Part shown: positions 14,559-23,630 of the stretch, one piece after another
Numbering within the stretch: the first letter of the stretch is position 1
Layout: every line of letters begins with the position of its first letter
Origin: an uncultured bacterium
GTDB taxonomy: Bacteria; Chloroflexota; Anaerolineae; J036; Brachytrichaceae
Assembly: GCA_903873965.1 (NCBI GenBank)
Contig: CAIQQO010000039.1
Location: 1 to 50,561 of the forward strand
Length of the DNA stretch: 50,561 nucleotides
Direction: 5' to 3'
The notes under the pieces: generated by a model
The model's input: only the letters and a program-made list of their open reading frames with translations
The model's database searches: none
Told to the model about the DNA's origin: nothing
Program-made: the position numbers and the translations under genes

Positions 14559-16185
14559 TGATCACCTGTGCCAGAAGGATCTTGGTGATCATCGCCACGG
14601 GGTAGACAGCCGCATAGCCAATGTTGGGCAAGTCATTGCCGGTTTGTTCCAGTGCAAACCCGAGCACAGCCGGCTGTGTCTGCAATCCCGCCAGCATACC
14701 AATGAGCAACCCCATCTGTATCTTGAGTAGCTTGTGCCCAATCCACAGCATAAGCAGTGCTGTCAGGCACGTGGTGATAGCGCCGGCTGCGAAGATGACC
14801 AACCCGCTACCCTGCGCAAGTGTGCTGACAAAAGCGTAGCCCGCCCGGGTGCCCACCGCTGCCAGAAAAAACACCAGCCCGATCTGGCGTAGCAGCAGGT
14901 TGGCGCCATAGGGTATGTTCCACACGATAGGGCCCGTGCGCCCGAGTGCGCTCAGGATCAGCGCCACGATCAAAGGACCGCCGGCAAAACCGAGTTTCAG
15001 CGTTACGCCACCCGGCATCGGGATTGGCAGAATGCCCAGCAACAAACCGAGGGTTAGCCCGATACTGAATGTCATGACATCAATTTCGCTGATGGCGCGG
15101 TAGGAATCACCAAAGAAACTGCTGACTGTTTTCATGCGTTCGCGATGACATACCACGCGCACGCGATCGCCCAGTTCAACTACGGTATCGCCATGAGCCA
15201 GCATATCCACATCGCCGCGCCGGATGCGTGTGACTATGGCGCCAAACTGCTGTTGCAGGTTCAGGTCGCGCAAACGCCGTCCAGCGACACGCGAGTTGGA
15301 GACAAACACGCGGCGCGGACCGAACTCGCTGACGTCATAGTCCAGGCGTAATGGGCTGAACTCACCCAGGCAGTCGGCAACCTTTTGTAGTTCCTCAAGT
15401 GTGCCGACGCAACTCACTAAATCCCCCAGTTGCAATAATGTTTCGCTATCCGCCAGAGATAGTCGGTCAGCGCGCCGGAGCCGTCCAAAGATAACGTCCC
15501 AGCCGCAACTGCAGCGCAGCGATTCGATGGAACGGCTCTCGGTGACCTCGTCATTTTTCACCAGAATGGTGCGGTTGTGCAACGGTTCGCCTGAAATGCC
15601 AAACTCCTTCGCCTCGCGGGATTCGTCTTTGTAATCAACTTTCCACACCTTCTGCAGCACATAGATGGTGAGTAGCATCCCAATCACCCCCATCGGGTAA
15701 GCGACGGAGTATCCCACGACCGGTTCTGATGCCATCTGTTCACGCAGGGCGACCGGGGCGGCGGATTTGATGTATTCGAGCACGGCTGCGAGCGCTGGCG
15801 TATTGGTCAGGCTGCCAGTAAACATGCCTGCGGCGAAGGTGGGTTTGATACCGAACAACGATGCCATTCCTACGGTGATAATGCCGCCCAGAATCACGAT
15901 GCCGATCACCAGCAGATTGTCGCGCAGTCCAGCGCGGCGAAACGACGCAATAAACCCAGGCCCACTGCTCAGGCCAATAGCATATACAAACAACGCTAGA
16001 CCAAGCGTATAGATGATCTCGGGGAGTTTCAGGTTGGGATCAAGCGATCCAATGGCAAGGCCGATGAACAACACTGCCGCCACACCCAGGCTTGTGCCGC
16101 GCACTTTGATATGTCCCAGCGGGTATCCAATCGCGGTAACGATGAACAGCAGCAACAGCGGATTGTCTATTAAGAGAGCTATCAT
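14539..16185 (-). CDS. AspT/YidE-type membrane transporter with two RCK_C domains
   Basis: 548 residues from ATG 16185 (start of MIALLIDNPLLLLF); an upstream in-frame start adds a poor extension. The protein has two hydrophobic halves, each with the duplicated motif of aspartate:alanine-exchanger family proteins (about residues 1-185 and 375-548, e.g. GMFTGSLTNTPALAAVLE and GMLAGLQTQPAVLGFAL). Between them are two TrkA-C (RCK_C) regulatory domains, about 200-350, each ending in GD.V.. (LGDLVSCVGTLEEL, LGDRVRVVCHRERM). The family exchanges amino acids or carries unknown anions; substrate cannot be read from sequence. It is divergent from the TPR gene, with a TATACT box about 9 bases before its ATG. 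Confidence 0.85.
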   Translation of the reverse strand: MIALLIDNPLLLLFIVTAIGYPLGHIKVRGTSLGVAAVLFIGLAIGSLDPNLKLPEIIYTLGLALFVYAIGLSSGPGFIASFRRAGLRDNLLVIGIVILGGIITVGMASLFGIKPTFAAGMFTGSLTNTPALAAVLEYIKSAAPVALREQMASEPVVGYSVAYPMGVIGMLLTIYVLQKVWKVDYKDESREAKEFGISGEPLHNRTILVKNDEVTESRSIESLRCSCGWDVIFGRLRRADRLSLADSETLLQLGDLVSCVGTLEELQKVADCLGEFSPLRLDYDVSEFGPRRVFVSNSRVAGRRLRDLNLQQQFGAIVTRIRRGDVDMLAHGDTVVELGDRVRVVCHRERMKTVSSFFGDSYRAISEIDVMTFSIGLTLGLLLGILPIPMPGGVTLKLGFAGGPLIVALILSALGRTGPIVWNIPYGANLLLRQIGLVFFLAAVGTRAGYAFVSTLAQGSGLVIFAAGAITTCLTALLMLWIGHKLLKIQMGLLIGMLAGLQTQPAVLGFALEQTGNDLPNIGYAAVYPVAMITKILLAQVIITVLSR

Positions 16186-16194
16186 GATAGAAAG

Positions 16195-16236
16195 AGTATA
16201 GCAACATGATGTGAGGCGTGCAGCTTCCCCTATAAT
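16195..16236. promoter_or_regulatory. Divergent promoters of transporter and TPR gene
   Basis: TATAAT at 16231-16236 (+) ends 6 bases before ATG 16243, the leaderless spacing also seen at 6442 and 11898. On the - strand TATACT (16200-16195) lies 9 bases before ATG 16185. Only 57 bases separate the two start codons. Confidence 0.5.
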
Positions 16237-16242
16237 GCGCAT

Positions 16243-16779
16243 ATGAATGGCTCAGGCGACGAACTGAATCAAAGTAATCCGAAGCAAACTTTACTGGCGC
16301 GGGATGAACGCCAGTTTCACGAACAAGTCACGCGAGGCACACGGTTGTTGCAAGAACGCAAACTGCAAGAGGCGTTGCCGCTGTTGAAACGCGCCCACGA
16401 ACTCCGTCCAGATCATACCGACACTGCGCTAAATCTAGCGAGCGCCTATATTATGATGGGACGCCATAAACTCGCTGTGCCTGTGCTGGAGGAAGCGGTA
16501 AAACAGGCGCCGGCCATGGCCCAGTTGTGGATCAACCTGGGAGCTGCTTATCTTGGCAACCCGATTCTGGCGACAGACGAACAGCAGACCAAGGCCATTG
16601 CCGCATTTCAACGCGCCCTGCAGATCGACCCTTTTGCGCCCAGCGCGGCATACAACATCGGGCTGGTGCACATTGATCGCGGCGAACGCGATAAAGCGAT
16701 AGCAGCCTTCCATCTGGCGACCCAATCCGATCCCGATGACATGGATGCTATACGGCTTCTCAAGAAGCTCCAGGCGTAG
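16243..16779 (+). CDS. Tetratricopeptide-repeat protein
   Basis: A 178-residue protein made almost wholly of TPR units after a polar 25-residue N-terminus. Successive units read GTRLLQERKLQEALPLLKRA, TALNLASAYIMMGRHKLAVP, LWINLGAAYLGNP...AIAAFQRAL and AAYNIGLVHIDRGERDKAIA, each with the W/L-G-Y-A-P spacing of the 34-residue repeat. No signal peptide or membrane segment, so probably a cytoplasmic protein-protein interaction scaffold. The partner is unknown; the neighbours are a transporter on one side and a DUF6391 protein on the other. The leaderless promoter fits ATG 16243 as the start. Confidence 0.85.
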   Translation: MNGSGDELNQSNPKQTLLARDERQFHEQVTRGTRLLQERKLQEALPLLKRAHELRPDHTDTALNLASAYIMMGRHKLAVPVLEEAVKQAPAMAQLWINLGAAYLGNPILATDEQQTKAIAAFQRALQIDPFAPSAAYNIGLVHIDRGERDKAIAAFHLATQSDPDDMDAIRLLKKLQA

Positions 16780-16817
16780 GACAAGGGATAAAAGTCAGAC
16801 GGCCCAACCCCTAATCC

Positions 16818-17327
16818 TCACGACTGCGTTTCTATGAAGTGTGTGAGTATCGGCCCGGTCTGGCTGCGTGCGATTTTGCGCACTTTCATCCCGTGCATAT
16901 CGGCGCAGGTAGTGACGTTGGCCTGCAGCCATGGGCCGAGAGGTTGTGCGGCCGCAACACCTAACACGCCGCCGATGGCCGCATTAGGGAGCCGATCATA
17001 CCAACGCGCCTTACTACCGCCGATCAGCGAGGCTGCAAACGCGATGACGCCTGCCAGCAAGCCGGCAGTGACCATATTCGTCCCGCAGCCGGGGTGTACG
17101 GCTAATCGGCTGTCGCCGGCTTTCATTCGTTTGAGAGCCTCTTCGACTGCCGCGACAATGTCCTCGGTTTTCAAGTTGCCGTACAGGTAAAAGCCGTTTG
17201 CCTGTGATCGCCCGACTACGCGCAGATGGCGCAGCCGTTCGCTGAGGATGTGAATGGTCGCGTGTTCCAGACCATGATTTCGCCGTATTTGCAGGATTAT
17301 TGGAATCTCAAGAAGCAATGTCGCCAC
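16818..17327 (-). CDS. DUF6391 family membrane protein
   Basis: A 169-residue protein with the hallmark opening of DUF6391: IILQIRRNHGLEHATIHIL, with the conserved RxxHGLEHAT. A central HPGCGTNMVTAGLLAGVIAF follows, where the HxGCGTN stretch is also conserved and leads into a membrane helix, then a second hydrophobic segment (AAIGGVLGVAAAQPLGPWLQ). The C-terminus is polar. Function is unknown; the conserved His, Cys and Glu suggest a metal or cofactor site near the membrane. The family is frequent in Chloroflexota and cyanobacteria, which supports the organism guess. It is convergent with the TPR gene, ending 38 bases away. Confidence 0.8.
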   Translation of the reverse strand: MATLLLEIPIILQIRRNHGLEHATIHILSERLRHLRVVGRSQANGFYLYGNLKTEDIVAAVEEALKRMKAGDSRLAVHPGCGTNMVTAGLLAGVIAFAASLIGGSKARWYDRLPNAAIGGVLGVAAAQPLGPWLQANVTTCADMHGMKVRKIARSQTGPILTHFIETQS

Positions 17328-17403
17328 GACGCTGAGTATACTTCACGCCCAGAACGGGTAATGTAACGTTGTTTATAGGGGCATGGTTGCCCAAAGGAGC
17401 TCT

Positions 17404-18147
17404 ATGAAACTTGAAGGGAAAGTGGCATTGGTTACCGGGTCAGCGCATCGCGTTGGTAGAGTCATTGCATTGCAATTGGCTCAGGAAGGCGCGGATATTG
17501 TGGTGCATTATGGCGGTAGCGCCGAGGCCGCAAGGCAGACTGTCGCTGAGATTGAGGCAATGGGACGGCGCACGTTACTGGTGCAGGCCGACATGGGCAA
17601 TTGGCAGGAAGCGCAGCAAGTGGGCCGCAAGGCACTGGCTTATTTTGGCAAAGTCGATATTCTTGTGAACAACGCTTCCAGCTTTGTCGGCGCTCCGTAT
17701 CTTGACTCCACTGAGGCGCAATTTGATGCTTCGATGAACGTCAACCTCAAAGGGCCCTATGCAATCAGCCAGGTCATCGGCAAGGCCATGATGGACGGCG
17801 AGGGCGGCAACATCATCAACATCACCGATGAAGGCGCGTTCTATCCCAGCAAAACCTACACGGCGCACGCCATTTCCAAAGCCGGCCTTCTCGCTCTAAC
17901 CCATGCCCAGACGCTGATCCTAGGCCCCAAAGTGCGCGTCAACGCCATCTGCCCAGGCCCTATCCTGAAACCGCCGGACTATAGCGATGAGCGATGGGAG
18001 GCCATCCGTCACAGCAACCCTCTCAACGCCCTCGGTTCCGCCGAACAGGTCGGCGAGATCATCCTCTTCCTCGTCACCGGTCCGCAATTCATCAACGGAG
18101 ACTGCATCATGCTCGAAGGCGGCCACATGTGGAAACGGGAGTTTTAG
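17404..18147 (+). CDS. SDR oxidoreductase with His in place of the catalytic Tyr
   Basis: 247 residues from ATG 17404, which has AAAGGAGC 6 bases upstream; a GTG-type extension upstream is not needed. The Rossmann part is standard (KVALVTGSAHRVGRVIALQL, VQADMGNWQEA, VDILVNNASSF), like the FolM/pteridine-reductase-like SDRs. In the active site the usual Tyr-x-x-x-Lys reads HAISK, so His stands where the proton-donating Tyr normally is, with a Tyr four residues earlier (TYTAHAISK). The preceding Ser is replaced too (NITDEGAF). C-terminal motif VNAICPGPILKPP is normal. It may use a different donor or bind ligands without catalysis. Convergent with the leuC gene. Confidence 0.82.
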   Translation: MKLEGKVALVTGSAHRVGRVIALQLAQEGADIVVHYGGSAEAARQTVAEIEAMGRRTLLVQADMGNWQEAQQVGRKALAYFGKVDILVNNASSFVGAPYLDSTEAQFDASMNVNLKGPYAISQVIGKAMMDGEGGNIINITDEGAFYPSKTYTAHAISKAGLLALTHAQTLILGPKVRVNAICPGPILKPPDYSDERWEAIRHSNPLNALGSAEQVGEIILFLVTGPQFINGDCIMLEGGHMWKREF

Positions 18148-18229
18148 GAGCATGGCTGCACCAAAGCCATCTTGTGCACGTCCAACTCCTCAGTGGTTCT
18201 GAATCCTGCTCATGTTCCGCCTATTCTCT

Positions 18230-19546
18230 TCAGCTCAACTCTCGTGGATCGGTGATGACGCCCGCTACGGCGCTCGCGGCGACGACGGCGGGAGAGGCGA
18301 GGTAGATTTCGGACTCGCGCGTGCCCATGCGACCGCGGAAGTTGCGGTTGGCCGTGCTGATAGTGGCTTCACCAACGGCGGGGACGCCCATGTGGTTGCC
18401 CATGCATGGTCCGCAGCCTGGCACGCCAATAACGGCGCCCGCATCCAGCAGGATGGAAATATATCCACGTTTGGTGGCTTCCTTCAAAACGTCTGATGAG
18501 GCTGGGATGACCAGCATACGCGTGCCGGCGGCGATCTGTTTGCCTTTGAGCACATCGCACGCCGCTGCAATATCTTCAATACGCCCGTTGGTGCATGTGC
18601 CGAGGAAAGCCTGTTGAATGCGCGTGCCTTTCAACGCACTCAGCGGTGACACATTGTCCACCCGGTGCGGTTTAGCAATCATTGGCTCCAGCGTACTCGC
18701 ATCGTAGGTATACGTGACGCGATAAGTCGCATCGGCATCGGCAAAGAGGGATTGAGATTGGAGATTGGAGATGAGCGATTGCTTTGCCTCTTCTGATTTC
18801 TGATCTATCGCCTCCAATCTCTTCAATAGTGGTTTACTAAGATATTCGTAGACTTTGTCATCCGGCGGCAGGTAGGCATTTTTGGCTCCAAACTCGGCCA
18901 TCATGTTCGGGATCACCATGCGGCTTTCAAGGCTTAACATACTGATACCATCGCCGTGAAACTCAACTGATGCGTATAGGCCGCCATCTGCGCCAACGTC
19001 GCCGATGAACTTCAAGCAGAAGTCCTTCGATGTCACGCCGGGAGGAAGTTGACCGTTCAGCACCACTTTAATGCTTTCCGGCACCCGCAACCATAACTCG
19101 CCCGTAGCCCATAATGCTGCGACTTCGCTGCGTCCGATGCCCGCGCCGAACGCACCCATCCAGCCATAATGGGTGGTGTGACTGTCTGCGCCGAGGATCA
19201 GTTGACCGGGCAGAACCATCGCTTCTTCGCTCAACACCTGATGGCAAATGCCGCGCCCGACATCGAAGAAATTCTTCACGCCCTGCTGTGTCACAAAATG
19301 CCGCACCTCGGCGTGATTTTGCGCATGCTGTGTAGTCGGCGCAGGAACGGCGTGATCGAGCGCGATGCGCAATCGATCGGGGTTCTTTACCCGTTCGATC
19401 CCGAGCTGTTTGAACAGGCGAAAGATGGCAGCAGTATTGTCATGGCTCAGAATCGCGTCTGGCTGAGCATCCACAATCTGACCGACGCTGACGACGGGCT
19501 GACCCGACGCGCGGGCCAGAGCTTTTTCGGCAAATGTTTTTCCCAT
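18230..19546 (-). CDS. leuC: 3-isopropylmalate dehydratase / homoaconitase large subunit
   Basis: 438 residues from ATG 19546, with GTGGAG 4 bases upstream. It is a [4Fe-4S] aconitase-superfamily large subunit that isomerises 2-isopropylmalate (or homocitrate) in leucine or lysine synthesis. Features: [15 protein letters not shown] start, [50 protein letters not shown], and the cluster cysteines in FLGTCTNGR and GCGPCMGNH. Between LLKRLE and DADATYRV there is an extra stretch of about 20 polar residues encoded by GGAGATT repeats (about 18750-18830). No leuD is adjacent, so the small subunit is elsewhere. Which of the two pathways it serves cannot be decided here. Confidence 0.88.
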   Translation of the reverse strand: MGKTFAEKALARASGQPVVSVGQIVDAQPDAILSHDNTAAIFRLFKQLGIERVKNPDRLRIALDHAVPAPTTQHAQNHAEVRHFVTQQGVKNFFDVGRGICHQVLSEEAMVLPGQLILGADSHTTHYGWMGAFGAGIGRSEVAALWATGELWLRVPESIKVVLNGQLPPGVTSKDFCLKFIGDVGADGGLYASVEFHGDGISMLSLESRMVIPNMMAEFGAKNAYLPPDDKVYEYLSKPLLKRLEAIDQKSEEAKQSLISNLQSQSLFADADATYRVTYTYDASTLEPMIAKPHRVDNVSPLSALKGTRIQQAFLGTCTNGRIEDIAAACDVLKGKQIAAGTRMLVIPASSDVLKEATKRGYISILLDAGAVIGVPGCGPCMGNHMGVPAVGEATISTANRNFRGRMGTRESEIYLASPAVVAASAVAGVITDPRELS

Positions 19547-19923
19547 AATCTCCACTAATAGCGATGTACACACCGCAATGGTGTATTCACTCACCATCCA
19601 CGTGGCCCCAATATTAGCACCTGCGCCTGATTTCTAGACGTCGATATATCCCACTTGTTGGGTATTCGAACGAACATGCCATCTGTCGACATCCACGTGT
19701 GCCGAGGGCAGGTCTACAATGATCTCGCGCCAGACACACAGATAGAATGGAATGGGTATGATGGCAAAAGCCCCGGCGCTTTGATCCCGAGAAATCTCCA
19801 AGATGTTGATTTGCAGAGTCACAAATACCATAGGCAATGTGAGGGACAGCATTTACGGAAGAACCGGGTATAGTCAATCCACATGACGGCTGGAATCAGA
19901 CCACAAAATATACTCAGGTAATC
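19547..19923. other. Intergenic spacer, no gene recognised
   Basis: The 377-base gap between the divergent leuC and URO-D genes has short open frames on both strands, none with a ribosome site, family motif or coupling. It should hold the leuC promoter at its left end. A TATACT at 19909-19914 lies 9 bases before the URO-D ATG and may be its -10 box. Nothing else is seen. Confidence 0.5.
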
Positions 19924-20946
19924 ATGGTAAAAAACGCTAACCATCTAGATGCAATGACACCGCGCGAGCGCTTTCACGCGGTGATGAATTTTCGCCCCTT
20001 CGATCGCCTGCCCATCGTTGAGTGGGCAGTGTGGTGGGATCAGACGATTGACCGCTGGCACACCGAGAGCCTCCCGGCTACGGTTAAAAGTCGTTATAAC
20101 ATCAACCGGCATTTCAGCGTCGAGGTGTATGCCCAGCAGTGGGTCGGTGCGATGACGCCCGAGTGTCCACGCGAACCTTCCCACGGCGCGGGCATTATCC
20201 GCAATATGGATGACTACGAGCGCATTCGCCCCCTTCTGTACTCGCCGCGCGCCGTCGATATGGCATGGATGCGGTTGTGGGCTGAACGGCAGAAAAAAGG
20301 CAATGCCGTGCTATGGTTCACGTTGGACGGCTTCTTCTGGTTCCCGCGCGTCCTGCTTGGTATTGAGCGTCACCTTTATGCATTTTTCGATCAGCCCGAA
20401 CTGATGCATCGCATCAACACCGATCTGGCTGACTTTCAGCTCAAAATCATCGAACGAATCTGTTCGGTCTGCACGCCTGACTTCATGACCTTTGGCGAGG
20501 ACATGAGTTATAACCACGGGCCGATGATTTCCAAGGCCAGTTACGACGAGTTCCTGAAGCCTTATTACAAGCGCGTCGTGCCCAGCCTGAAGGAACACGG
20601 CATCATGGTCATCATCGATTCCGATGGTGATGTGACCGTCCCTTCGTACTGGTTTGAAGAAGTCGGGATCGACGGCATACTGCCGCTCGAACGGCAGGCC
20701 GGCGTGGATATCGGTGTTTTGCGCGAGCAACACCCGCATATGCGCTTCATCGGCCACTTTGACAAGATGACCATGCCGAAGGGCGAGGAAGCCATGCGCG
20801 GCGAATTTGAGCGCCTGTTGCCTACCGCGCGCAAAGGCGGTTTCATCATCAGTTGCGATCACCAGACGCCTCCCGGTGTGTCGTATGACCACTACCGCAC
20901 GTATCTGAAGCTGTTCAACGAATATGCAGTGAAGGCCGCGCAATAG
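19924..20946 (+). CDS. Uroporphyrinogen decarboxylase family protein
   Basis: A 340-residue TIM-barrel protein of the URO-D superfamily, which includes HemE and methyltransferases such as MtaA. Motifs: MTPRERFHAVMNFRPFDRLP at the N-terminus, the central FFDQPELMHRINTDLADF and FMTFGEDMSYNHGPMISKASYDEFLKPYYKRV, then HGIMVIIDSDGDV and ISCDHQTPPGVSYDHYRTY near the end. It lacks the substrate Arg/Asp pattern of true HemE at the N-terminus, so it more likely belongs to the uncharacterised or methyltransferase-like branch. Orientation matches the downstream transporters, 39 bases away, and the five genes may form one operon. Substrate unknown. Confidence 0.85.
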   Translation: MVKNANHLDAMTPRERFHAVMNFRPFDRLPIVEWAVWWDQTIDRWHTESLPATVKSRYNINRHFSVEVYAQQWVGAMTPECPREPSHGAGIIRNMDDYERIRPLLYSPRAVDMAWMRLWAERQKKGNAVLWFTLDGFFWFPRVLLGIERHLYAFFDQPELMHRINTDLADFQLKIIERICSVCTPDFMTFGEDMSYNHGPMISKASYDEFLKPYYKRVVPSLKEHGIMVIIDSDGDVTVPSYWFEEVGIDGILPLERQAGVDIGVLREQHPHMRFIGHFDKMTMPKGEEAMRGEFERLLPTARKGGFIISCDHQTPPGVSYDHYRTYLKLFNEYAVKAAQ

Positions 20947-20985
20947 AGCAGGGTTAAGAGAATCTCGCGTATCATTCAGCGTGCT

Positions 20986-22335
20986 ATGGCAGGAAATACC
21001 AGCCCTGAGGCTGCAATCACGTTACACGTCGCCGCGTCGCCAGCTGTCCCGTATGACAAGCCGCGCAACATCGCTGTTTATTCAGGCGATACGATCAGTT
21101 TCATCGCTGGATTGTCGTTTATTCCTGCATCGACAGTGTTGGTCGGGCTAGCCAGCAAACTGACCGATTCCAAGGTGCTGATCGGCATTGTGGCGATGTC
21201 GTGGAGCGTGTCATGGCTGATCCCGCAGCTGGTAGCGGCGCGGATTGTGCATGGCAAACGCCGCCAGAAGCCGTACCTGATTATCCCCAGCATCATTGGC
21301 CGTCAGTTGATGTTGTTGTTCGCACTCTGGCTAGTAGTCACACGCGCTCAGGATTCATTGTTGACCGTGTGGGTGCTGATTGGTTCGATTATCCTGTTCA
21401 ATATCTGCGACGCGATTGCCGGCATCTCATGGTTCGACATGCTCAGTCGTAATCTGACGCCGCGTCGGCGCGGGCGTACATTAGCGATTGCACAGTTGAT
21501 TGGCTCCATCGTCGGAATCGGTTCAGGTCTGATCGTCGAGCGCATTCTGGCTCCCGGAGGGCTGCCGTTCCCCTTGAACTACGCTTTGATCTTCGGATGT
21601 ACATGGAGCTGCTTCATGGTGTCGCTGGTCATTTGCTTATTCCTGCAGGAGAACCCGTTGTCGGAGGAGACGCTATCGCGGTCACAGGAGGATTCATTCC
21701 TGAGCCACGTACGCGAGGCGATTAAGTCGGATGAGGTTTTTCGCCGTTTGTTGCTGACTCGCTTTCTTTCGGGTGTTGAGACCATGGCCGCTGCGTTCTA
21801 TGTCATCTTTATTACCAGGCGGCTGATGCTCGATGACAGGGCGATTGGTGTATTCAGCATTGCCTACACTGTCGGAGGTATTCTCGGTGTGTCGCTGTTC
21901 GGGATGCTGGCGGAACGTTTTGGCGCGCGCAGAGTGATCCATGCTGCAACCACGCTGCAGTTTTGCGCGCCGATGCTGGCGTTTATTGTTGCCGTGTCGC
22001 CGGGCTTAACGTTGGTAGCTCCTGATATTGCGTACGGTATCTTTATTTTGATTCTGGCGATTAACGGCGCCGTAGTGCGTTCGCCAATGCTAGGGTTTTC
22101 CGGCTATACGATCGACAGAGCGCCGGAACAACGCCGCGCCATTTATGTCGGTGTATTTAATACTCTAGGTGGAATTGTCGGATTGGCGCCTGTGTTTGGC
22201 GGCGCCTTTCTGACTGCGATTGCCGCGACGCTGGGCGAACCGGTTGGTTATAACCTGATGTTCGGCGCAGTGGCACTGTGCGCAGGCACGGGGATGTTGA
22301 TTAGTTTTCGACTCCCCAGGCTGCAACGCGCATGA
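20986..22335 (+). CDS. MFS transporter, tandem paralog 1
   Basis: A 449-residue protein with about 12 hydrophobic segments of the major facilitator type. Diagnostic stretches shared with the next three genes are FIPASTVLVGLASKLTDSK, LVAARIVHGKRRQKPYL, a LTPRRRGRTLAIAQLIGSI turn that acts like the cytoplasmic 2-3 or 4-5 loop signature, and SGLIVERILAPGGLPFPLNYA. It is the most divergent of the four copies. The N-terminal 25 residues are polar. ATG 20986 is 39 bases after the URO-D stop. The following gene overlaps its stop by 4 bases. Substrate cannot be predicted; the co-oriented URO-D enzyme is the best clue to it. Confidence 0.85.
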   Translation: MAGNTSPEAAITLHVAASPAVPYDKPRNIAVYSGDTISFIAGLSFIPASTVLVGLASKLTDSKVLIGIVAMSWSVSWLIPQLVAARIVHGKRRQKPYLIIPSIIGRQLMLLFALWLVVTRAQDSLLTVWVLIGSIILFNICDAIAGISWFDMLSRNLTPRRRGRTLAIAQLIGSIVGIGSGLIVERILAPGGLPFPLNYALIFGCTWSCFMVSLVICLFLQENPLSEETLSRSQEDSFLSHVREAIKSDEVFRRLLLTRFLSGVETMAAAFYVIFITRRLMLDDRAIGVFSIAYTVGGILGVSLFGMLAERFGARRVIHAATTLQFCAPMLAFIVAVSPGLTLVAPDIAYGIFILILAINGAVVRSPMLGFSGYTIDRAPEQRRAIYVGVFNTLGGIVGLAPVFGGAFLTAIAATLGEPVGYNLMFGAVALCAGTGMLISFRLPRLQRA

Positions 22336-23630
22336 GCCACATGGTAGTGGATGCGCGCAGGAATATAGTTGCCTATGCCGCAGATCTGGCGCTAGGCATG
22401 GCCGGATTTTCGTTTATTCCCGCAGCCATTGTGCTAGTTGGGCTGGCGGACAGGCTGACTGACAATAAAGCGTTGCTGGGGATTGTGGCGATGACGGGAA
22501 GTGTGGCCGGATTTCCTTCACAAATCGTCGCCGCGCGCGCAGTACACGGCAAGAAACGCCAGAAGCCCTACATGGTCATCCCATCGCTGATCGGTCGCAA
22601 CTCGTTTCTGCTGATGGCGATCTGGCTTTTTGTGACCCAGGCGAGTGATCCAGTGTTGACACTGTGGCTGCTGGTGGGCTGCATTGCGGTTTTGTTCATC
22701 GGTAATTCATTTGCGGGCGTGGCCTGGTTCGACATTCTTGGTCGTGTGCTATCGCCGCGCGCCAGAGGGCGTAGTATTGCTACGGGCAGCTTCATAGGTT
22801 TGATTGCCGGCATTGGTTCCGGCCTCATTGTGCAGCGGGTGCTTTCGCCGACCGGGCTAGGTTTCCCAACCAACTATGCCATCATTTTTCTGTGCGCGTG
22901 GGCATGCTTTCTACCCTCTGTGATCGCGCTGATAAGCATCAAGGAAACGCCGATGAGCGCGACTGAACACTCCCAGACGATGAAATCGCCCTTCCTGCAT
23001 GATCTGATGGTGGCAGTGCGCAAAGATCGAATGATGCAACGGTTAATTCTGGCGCGTGTGTTTACCGGGATGGAAACGCTGGCGGCGGCGTTTTATGTCG
23101 TGTACATCCGCGAGCGGTTGGGGCTTAACGATGGGGTTCTGGGTGTTTTCAGCATTGCTTCGGTTGGCGGCGGCCTGATTGGAACGTTATTCTCAGGCTG
23201 GTTGAACGGGCGACGCGGATCGCGCGGCGTTATTCGGTTTGCGGTCGTGTTGCAAGTAATCGCGCCTATGCTTGCGCTGATTGTTGCAGCAATTCCCGTC
23301 ATCAGCACGGCTGCGCCGGAGGTCGCACTGGCGTTTTTCGTTGTCATCATCGGCATCAATGGCGCCGTGGCGCAGGCTTCTATGCTGGGTTTTCAGGGTT
23401 ATCCACTTGATGTTGCGCCTGAACGGCAGCGCGCCATGTATCTTGGTGTGGTGAACTCGATCAGCGGGATTGTGACGCTGACGCCGTTGCTGGGAGGTAT
23501 ATTGCTGGAAGAATTGACACATGCTGTATCTAGTGGGTTTGCTTACAGCGTTATTTTCGCCATCGCGGCTATGAGTGTACTCACGGGGCTGGCTGTCAGC
23601 TTCAGATTACCCAAGGTGCAACGGTCATGA
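22332..23630 (+). CDS. MFS transporter, tandem paralog 2
   Basis: 432 residues, the shortest of the four copies, with almost no N-terminal tail (MSHMVVDARRNIVAYAADLA). It matches paralogs 3 and 4 through most of its length: FSFIPAAIVLVGLADRLTDNKALLGIV, VHGKKRQKPYMVIPSL, SPRARGRSIATGSFIGLIAG, SGLIVQRVLSPTG, and the second-half motif LGVFSIASVGGGLIG with ERLGLNDG. ATG 22332 overlaps the previous stop as ATGA, and the next ATG overlaps its own stop the same way, so translation is coupled through copies 1 to 3. Membrane transporter, substrate unknown. Confidence 0.85.
   Translation: MSHMVVDARRNIVAYAADLALGMAGFSFIPAAIVLVGLADRLTDNKALLGIVAMTGSVAGFPSQIVAARAVHGKKRQKPYMVIPSLIGRNSFLLMAIWLFVTQASDPVLTLWLLVGCIAVLFIGNSFAGVAWFDILGRVLSPRARGRSIATGSFIGLIAGIGSGLIVQRVLSPTGLGFPTNYAIIFLCAWACFLPSVIALISIKETPMSATEHSQTMKSPFLHDLMVAVRKDRMMQRLILARVFTGMETLAAAFYVVYIRERLGLNDGVLGVFSIASVGGGLIGTLFSGWLNGRRGSRGVIRFAVVLQVIAPMLALIVAAIPVISTAAPEVALAFFVVIIGINGAVAQASMLGFQGYPLDVAPERQRAMYLGVVNSISGIVTLTPLLGGILLEELTHAVSSGFAYSVIFAIAAMSVLTGLAVSFRLPKVQRS

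Noticed and set aside
19614..19877. Short open frames between leuC and the URO-D gene
   Set aside because: They overlap each other on both strands and lack ribosome sites and recognisable motifs.
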